Below, in pieces: positions 31,401-34,976 of a stretch of 34,976 nt of DNA. Origin of the DNA: an uncultured Alphaproteobacteria bacterium (lineage in GTDB: Bacteria > Pseudomonadota > Alphaproteobacteria > CAAHEQ01 > UBA3637); NCBI GenBank assembly GCA_947627155.1, contig CANQUX010000017.1:1-34976 (forward strand), given 5' to 3'. A model generated the notes under the pieces. It did no database searches and was not told where the DNA came from. It saw only the letters and a program-made list of their open reading frames with translations. Made by a program: the position numbers and the translations under genes. Positions within the stretch are counted from its first letter, which is position 1; the number at the start of each line of letters is the position of its first letter.

Positions 31401-31429
31401 TTGCTAAACAATTGAGTTTGTGATATTAT
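31401..31429 (+). promoter_or_regulatory. Promoter of the subtilase-like gene
   Basis: TTGCTA (31401-31406), 17 bases, TATTAT (31424-31429). Confidence 0.6.
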
Positions 31430-31465
31430 TTATTTCATCGATTCCACGGAGAAAAGGAGAAGGAA

Positions 31466-32854
31466 ATGGTTAATATTCTTGTTGTGGAAAGTTATCCGAC
31501 TTATGCTGATTCGGTTTTTTATCGAAAAGATATTCATTTTTATCATTTGTCTTGTCATGATTCAGCTCTTCAAACAGGATTGCCCTCACCGTCGATTCAA
31601 AAAGCAAATCACGGAAAAACCGTTGATCACGGTCGGCTTGTTTTAAGTTGTCTTGCCGGAAAAAACGGGTTAACCGAAACGGGCGAAGAAGGAACGGCAC
31701 CGCAAGAGGCAAACATTGTTTATGCCTACACGGAAAAAACGTTTCAAAAGCCCGATTTTACGCAAGATATTTTTTCATTATTTACAAAACAATTGCTTGA
31801 TAAAACCAAGCGCAACGATCTTTTAAAAAAGTGTCTTTACGGAACAACCAAAATTGATGTGGTGTCTTTGTCCGATTCAACGGATATTTTATTAAACACT
31901 GATGATATGAAATATCACTTGATTGATAATTGTTTGGGTGCCATTTCTTATATGTGTGAACAATCAACACCGGAAGAAAAACTTAAATCAACAGGAAATC
32001 AACCGACGCCAACGGAAAAAATGTTTGATGAAATGGGAGAAGTGTTTAAAAAATACACCGGCAATACGGAAGAAATCGTTAAAAGTCGTTCGTTTCAAAA
32101 AACGCTTCGGGAAGTTCGGCAGAAATATTTTGAATATGTGCGCAATAATATAAAATCGTTTCCGGAAGATCGAATAAAAACACAATTTGTTCTCAAAGGG
32201 TTTGATGCTTTAATCATTCCCTTAAATGAAACCGAATTGCCGATATTGAAAAATCATTCGCCTGTCGATTTTAAAGTGTTGCAGCAACAACTTATGCAAC
32301 GGGCAAATGAATATGATTATTTAAAACAGCAGATTCAAAAAGAGGGAATTGCTTTTATGTCGGTTGATTTGCCGAAGGATTATCGAATTAATGTGCGCGG
32401 ATTCAATAAAAACGGTGATATTTACGAGAAGAATGAAAATGCCCGCAATCCCGATCAATTGCCACCCGAACGCACCGTTTTATTTTTAAATGAATTTGTT
32501 AAATCAAACGGGACAAAAGGTCAAGGCGGAATTTCTTTATTGATTCCGAAATTAGCGGGTTTGGTTGCTGCTGCCAAAGAAGCGAATTCTAATTTAACTC
32601 CGCAAGAAATTTTTGAGCTGATTTTATTAACCGGAGAAATGAAAAAAACAACTTCCGGCAAGGGCGGTGTTATTCCCGATAAAGAAAAATTGTTGAAAGC
32701 CTGCCAAGAGAAAGAAATGATTGAAAAAGCGCAAGAAGCCGCCGTTCAAAACGCGACTGTTACCTCAACAAGCCCTTCACAAAGCGGTTTCAGGGAAAAT
32801 CCGGAAAAAGCGTCTTGTTCCGTTTTTCGCACCAACACCGTTTCTCGGGAATAG
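31466..32854 (+). CDS. Unknown protein with degenerate subtilase (S8)-like fold
   Basis: 462 residues. No full family match, but three segments line up in order with subtilisin catalytic motifs. NILVVESYP (Glu8) stands where the Asp strand would be. VDHGRLVLSCLAG (His55) fits the H-G-T-x-V-A-G pattern. GGISLLIPKLAGLVAAAKEA (Ser357) fits G-T-S-x-x-x-P-x-V-A-G and is followed by NLTPQEIFELILLTGE, very like the helix after the subtilase serine. Asp appears replaced by Glu and about 150 extra residues lie between His and Ser. There is no signal peptide, so it is probably cytoplasmic and either weakly active or a pseudoenzyme. AAGGAGAAGGA lies just before the ATG. The fold call is inference. Confidence 0.6.
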   Translation: MVNILVVESYPTYADSVFYRKDIHFYHLSCHDSALQTGLPSPSIQKANHGKTVDHGRLVLSCLAGKNGLTETGEEGTAPQEANIVYAYTEKTFQKPDFTQDIFSLFTKQLLDKTKRNDLLKKCLYGTTKIDVVSLSDSTDILLNTDDMKYHLIDNCLGAISYMCEQSTPEEKLKSTGNQPTPTEKMFDEMGEVFKKYTGNTEEIVKSRSFQKTLREVRQKYFEYVRNNIKSFPEDRIKTQFVLKGFDALIIPLNETELPILKNHSPVDFKVLQQQLMQRANEYDYLKQQIQKEGIAFMSVDLPKDYRINVRGFNKNGDIYEKNENARNPDQLPPERTVLFLNEFVKSNGTKGQGGISLLIPKLAGLVAAAKEANSNLTPQEIFELILLTGEMKKTTSGKGGVIPDKEKLLKACQEKEMIEKAQEAAVQNATVTSTSPSQSGFRENPEKASCSVFRTNTVSRE

Positions 32855-32919
32855 ATAAAATCCTCTGTTTAAAAAAAATGTGAACAGAACGCATTTGTCG
32901 ATTCATTTCATCATTTTTG

Positions 32920-32947
32920 TTGATTTTCACGCTGTTTTTGATAAAAT
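32920..32947 (+). promoter_or_regulatory. Promoter of the Gfo/Idh/MocA gene
   Basis: TTGATT (32920-32925), 16 bases, TAAAAT (32942-32947). Confidence 0.5.
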
Positions 32948-32966
32948 AAGTTAGAGCGAGGAAAAA

Positions 32967-33995
32967 ATGAAACATGTTTTATGCATCGGCATTGGAAAAA
33001 TGGGGCAATTAACGCTTGATTACTTTAAAAAAGAGAAAACAATCGAGCATATTTATGTTGTTGATCCCAAATTTCAATCGCTTTCAACAAAACGAATCAC
33101 TTATTTAAAAAATTTTTCGCAATTACCCGCATCAGCGCAAATAGACGCCGCTTTTATTATGACACCGGTTTCGGCGCATCAATCTTGTTTGGAGCAGGCG
33201 TTAAAAGCCGGCATTCAAAACATTTTTATCGAAAAGCCCGCGTTACAGTCACAAGCGGAGTTTCAAGCGGTTTTGCCGCTGATTCGAAACCAGAAAATTG
33301 CCGTCGGTTATATTTTGCGACAATCAAAAGCCTTGCGCGATTTAAAACATTTTTTAAAGCAATATACGCATGCCGGATTTTCTTTAACGCAATGCAATGT
33401 CACATATACCAAACCGTATGATTTTTCTTTGAATCATATCAACGCTTGGGAAGAATGTTGTCATCCGTGGGATTTATTGTTTTGTTATTTAAATTTTAAA
33501 CAAGCGCAAAAAACAATTATCAAGCAAAAAAAGCTGGTGAATGATTTAAAATCCGGGCAAACGGTTGCGGCCGATATAAAATATGAGTTAACTTTTAACA
33601 CGCAAAAAACAGATTTAAATATTTTCTTTTCTTATTTAAAACCCGATCGGAAAAGAGAGTTTGTTTTTGAGTTAAAAAACAATCAAAATCAATTCTGTAA
33701 AATGGTTTTATCGCTTGATGTTGCGGCTTCAACGGGCAACGTGCTTGATAAAATCAGTATTTATCAAAACAATCAGCCCGTTTATGTTGCGGCGTATCCG
33801 GCTTATGAAAAATTGGCGCATCAAATTCAAAACGTTTGCCGTTATTTTAACACAAATAAAAAATCAAACTTGCATCTTTTTCAAGAATCGATTGCACTGC
33901 AAAACATTTGTGATGATGTTTTCGGTTCTGCAAAAAATATCGAGCAAAAAAATCTGTTACCGCTTTTACAACGCCCCAATCAAAATAATCGTTAA
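32967..33995 (+). CDS. Gfo/Idh/MocA-family oxidoreductase
   Basis: 342 residues. An N-terminal Rossmann domain opens with LCIGIGKMGQLTLDYF (G-x-G-x-M-G). The family motif IFIEKPALQS holds the conserved E-K-P. AFIMTPVSAHQSCLEQAL fits the nucleotide-binding side, and INAWEECCHPWDLL gives the HxxD-like segment (CHPWD). The family covers NAD(P)-dependent sugar dehydrogenases and many sugar-modifying enzymes. Substrate cannot be told. The C-terminal domain is divergent and Lys/Asn/Gln-rich. GAGG lies just before the ATG. Its own promoter suggests a single-gene unit, convergent with the Cys-rich gene. Confidence 0.8.
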   Translation: MKHVLCIGIGKMGQLTLDYFKKEKTIEHIYVVDPKFQSLSTKRITYLKNFSQLPASAQIDAAFIMTPVSAHQSCLEQALKAGIQNIFIEKPALQSQAEFQAVLPLIRNQKIAVGYILRQSKALRDLKHFLKQYTHAGFSLTQCNVTYTKPYDFSLNHINAWEECCHPWDLLFCYLNFKQAQKTIIKQKKLVNDLKSGQTVAADIKYELTFNTQKTDLNIFFSYLKPDRKREFVFELKNNQNQFCKMVLSLDVAASTGNVLDKISIYQNNQPVYVAAYPAYEKLAHQIQNVCRYFNTNKKSNLHLFQESIALQNICDDVFGSAKNIEQKNLLPLLQRPNQNNR

Positions 33996-34021
33996 GTTGC
34001 TATAAAAGTGAAAAAATCAAT

Positions 34022-34976
34022 TTACTGTAAACATAAAGCATGGTTATAGCTTTCGCCGATTGTATCATAAGGATTTGTCTTCTCTGTTCCTCCTCCAAAA
34101 AACCAATAAACTGTGCAAGAACCGCCTGAATTTCTTAACCATAAATCACGTCTTATGCCATACATCTCAAAAAATTTTAGCCCGATCTCATAGGAAGTCG
34201 GAATTTTATCTTTATCCGGCATAAAGCTCGGATTATCGCCCACTTCACAATTGTTATCGGGAACATGTTTTCTGGCGGCACAAAAACGACAACTTGTCCA
34301 CCAATTCATCGTAACATTTGATCCCCAATAATCGGTACCCTCTATATTGACAGGCTGTGTTGAAAGTAAATCAGTATTAACCGAACGACAAGTACCTGAA
34401 AAATTATCGGCTGCCGGATTATCACTCCATTGAGAACAATTTTCTATGGTATGATACCACTGACCCCCATGACAATAATTTTCAAATCCGCCATCCGGGT
34501 TACAATCTTCATTGCTGCGGCATTCATATTCATAACATTCGCCCTCATAAAAGACCGATTTCGGCGGACATGGCTCGCATTTGTGTGTGCTTTCCTCACA
34601 TTTGGGTTTTTCGGAATCTGTGCAATCTTTATAAGTTAAGCATTCCACGCACCTGTTTTCTTCACCGTTCCATTTAGGTGTTTCCGGCGGACACGCTTCG
34701 CAATCACCCGAATCAACATTACATACCGGTTTGTTATTTGAGCAATCCGTGTTATCTATACATTCCACACACTCGTGATTTGCTACATCGCAAACAGATC
34801 TTGGAGCACTGCAATTGCCATTTCCCACACACTCCACACATTCATGAGTGTCTTTATCGCAAACAGGGGTCGATAATCCTTCGCAATCTTCATTTTTGCC
34901 ACACCAGCCTTCGGGACGATTCGAATCGTAATTGCCGTTCACATCTTCCGCATCAAACTGAATGTAAAATTCATTA
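34022..34976 (-). CDS. Cysteine-rich repeat protein, 5' end outside window
   Basis: The frame stays open to the window edge, so the start is beyond 34976; the GTG at 34942 is internal. About 317 residues are visible. After FDAEDVNGNYDSNRPEGWC come four or five Cys-rich modules (ECVECVGNGNCSAP, ECVECIDNTDCSNNKPVC, RCVECLTYKDC, KCEPCPP). Next is a CYEYECRSNEDC segment and a C-terminal domain with NWWTSCRFCAA. The same modules, the PPETPKWNG sentence and the WWxxCRxC domain occur in the gene at 1-1329. The module order and number differ between the two, as expected for repeat shuffling. Probably exported and disulfide-bonded; function unknown. Confidence 0.8.
   Translation of the reverse strand, partial: NEFYIQFDAEDVNGNYDSNRPEGWCGKNEDCEGLSTPVCDKDTHECVECVGNGNCSAPRSVCDVANHECVECIDNTDCSNNKPVCNVDSGDCEACPPETPKWNGEENRCVECLTYKDCTDSEKPKCEESTHKCEPCPPKSVFYEGECYEYECRSNEDCNPDGGFENYCHGGQWYHTIENCSQWSDNPAADNFSGTCRSVNTDLLSTQPVNIEGTDYWGSNVTMNWWTSCRFCAARKHVPDNNCEVGDNPSFMPDKDKIPTSYEIGLKFFEMYGIRRDLWLRNSGGSCTVYWFFGGGTEKTNPYDTIGESYNHALCLQ

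Noticed and set aside
34940-34942. GTG start for the second Cys-rich gene at 34942
   Set aside because: The upstream codons to the window edge match the homologous region of the first copy, so the coding sequence continues off-window.

Overview
This is a gene-dense, moderately AT-rich chromosomal stretch from a Gram-negative bacterium. It carries an LptG-type LPS exporter subunit, a lipoprotein signal, AmpD, and Sec and Tat export signals. The gene set and order (ybaB-recR, a DUF4164-like coiled coil next to zapA and a ymdB-like phosphodiesterase, yebC-ruvC, a bacterial ELM1-family protein, a long eukaryote-like aminopeptidase P) point to an alphaproteobacterium. The low GC and the cysteine-rich secreted repeat proteins would fit an uncultured host-associated lineage; that placement is inference. 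I see no insertion sequence, prophage, CRISPR array or rRNA.

Layout. 1-1329: 3' part of a cysteine-rich repeat protein. 1434-5992: a divergent NAD kinase, glycogen phosphorylase, TrmB and a STAS protein. 6058-9439: a small exported protein, then a minus-strand operon prmA-pepP-smpB. 9589-12030: a CMP-nonulosonate synthetase-like gene facing an acidic/Gln-rich protein of unknown role. 12281-15482: gap, pgk and uppP. 15483-18170: a minus-strand operon for O-acylation of a surface or periplasmic polymer (AlgJ/AlgX-like SGNH protein plus MBOAT). 18201-18347: a tiny transcription unit for a 10-residue Cys peptide. 18377-20110: a lipoprotein hydrolase and an ELM1-family gene. 20205-25290: housekeeping operons (ybaB, recR, DUF4164-like, zapA, ymdB-like; yebC, ruvC, ampD, terC). 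25257-26310: a frameshifted LicA/APH-like kinase. 26421-29905: a type 4 uracil-DNA glycosylase, a membrane polyferredoxin, tatA, tatC and an exported flavodoxin. 29962-31062: lptG. 31231-31306: tRNA-Lys. 31466-33995: a divergent subtilase-like protein and a Gfo/Idh/MocA oxidoreductase. 34022-34976: a second cysteine-rich repeat protein, paralogous to the first and in opposite orientation.

The most unusual signal is a pair of long tetranucleotide repeats inside two surface-modification loci. An ATGT/TACA tract (18020-18064) lies at the start of the AlgJ-like gene, and a GGAA/TTCC tract (25751-25800) lies inside the kinase gene. Both have the form of slipped-strand phase-variation switches as known in Haemophilus and Neisseria. 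The kinase is OFF in this copy: its two halves are in different frames that meet at the repeat. The AlgJ-like gene has two start codons in different frames, one at the predicted transcription start and one with a Shine-Dalgarno site, which would make a three-state switch. Together with the CMP-sugar synthetase and UppP, this suggests a surface glycan whose decoration is randomised.

Other points to look at are the 10-residue peptide with its own promoter, ribosome site and terminator; a NapH/NapG-like fusion with an internal twin-arginine motif directly upstream of tatA-tatC and a periplasmic flavodoxin; a cryptic subtilase-like protein; and the inverted pair of cysteine-rich genes at the two window ends. 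No gene-free stretch exceeds 300 bases once the tRNA is counted.
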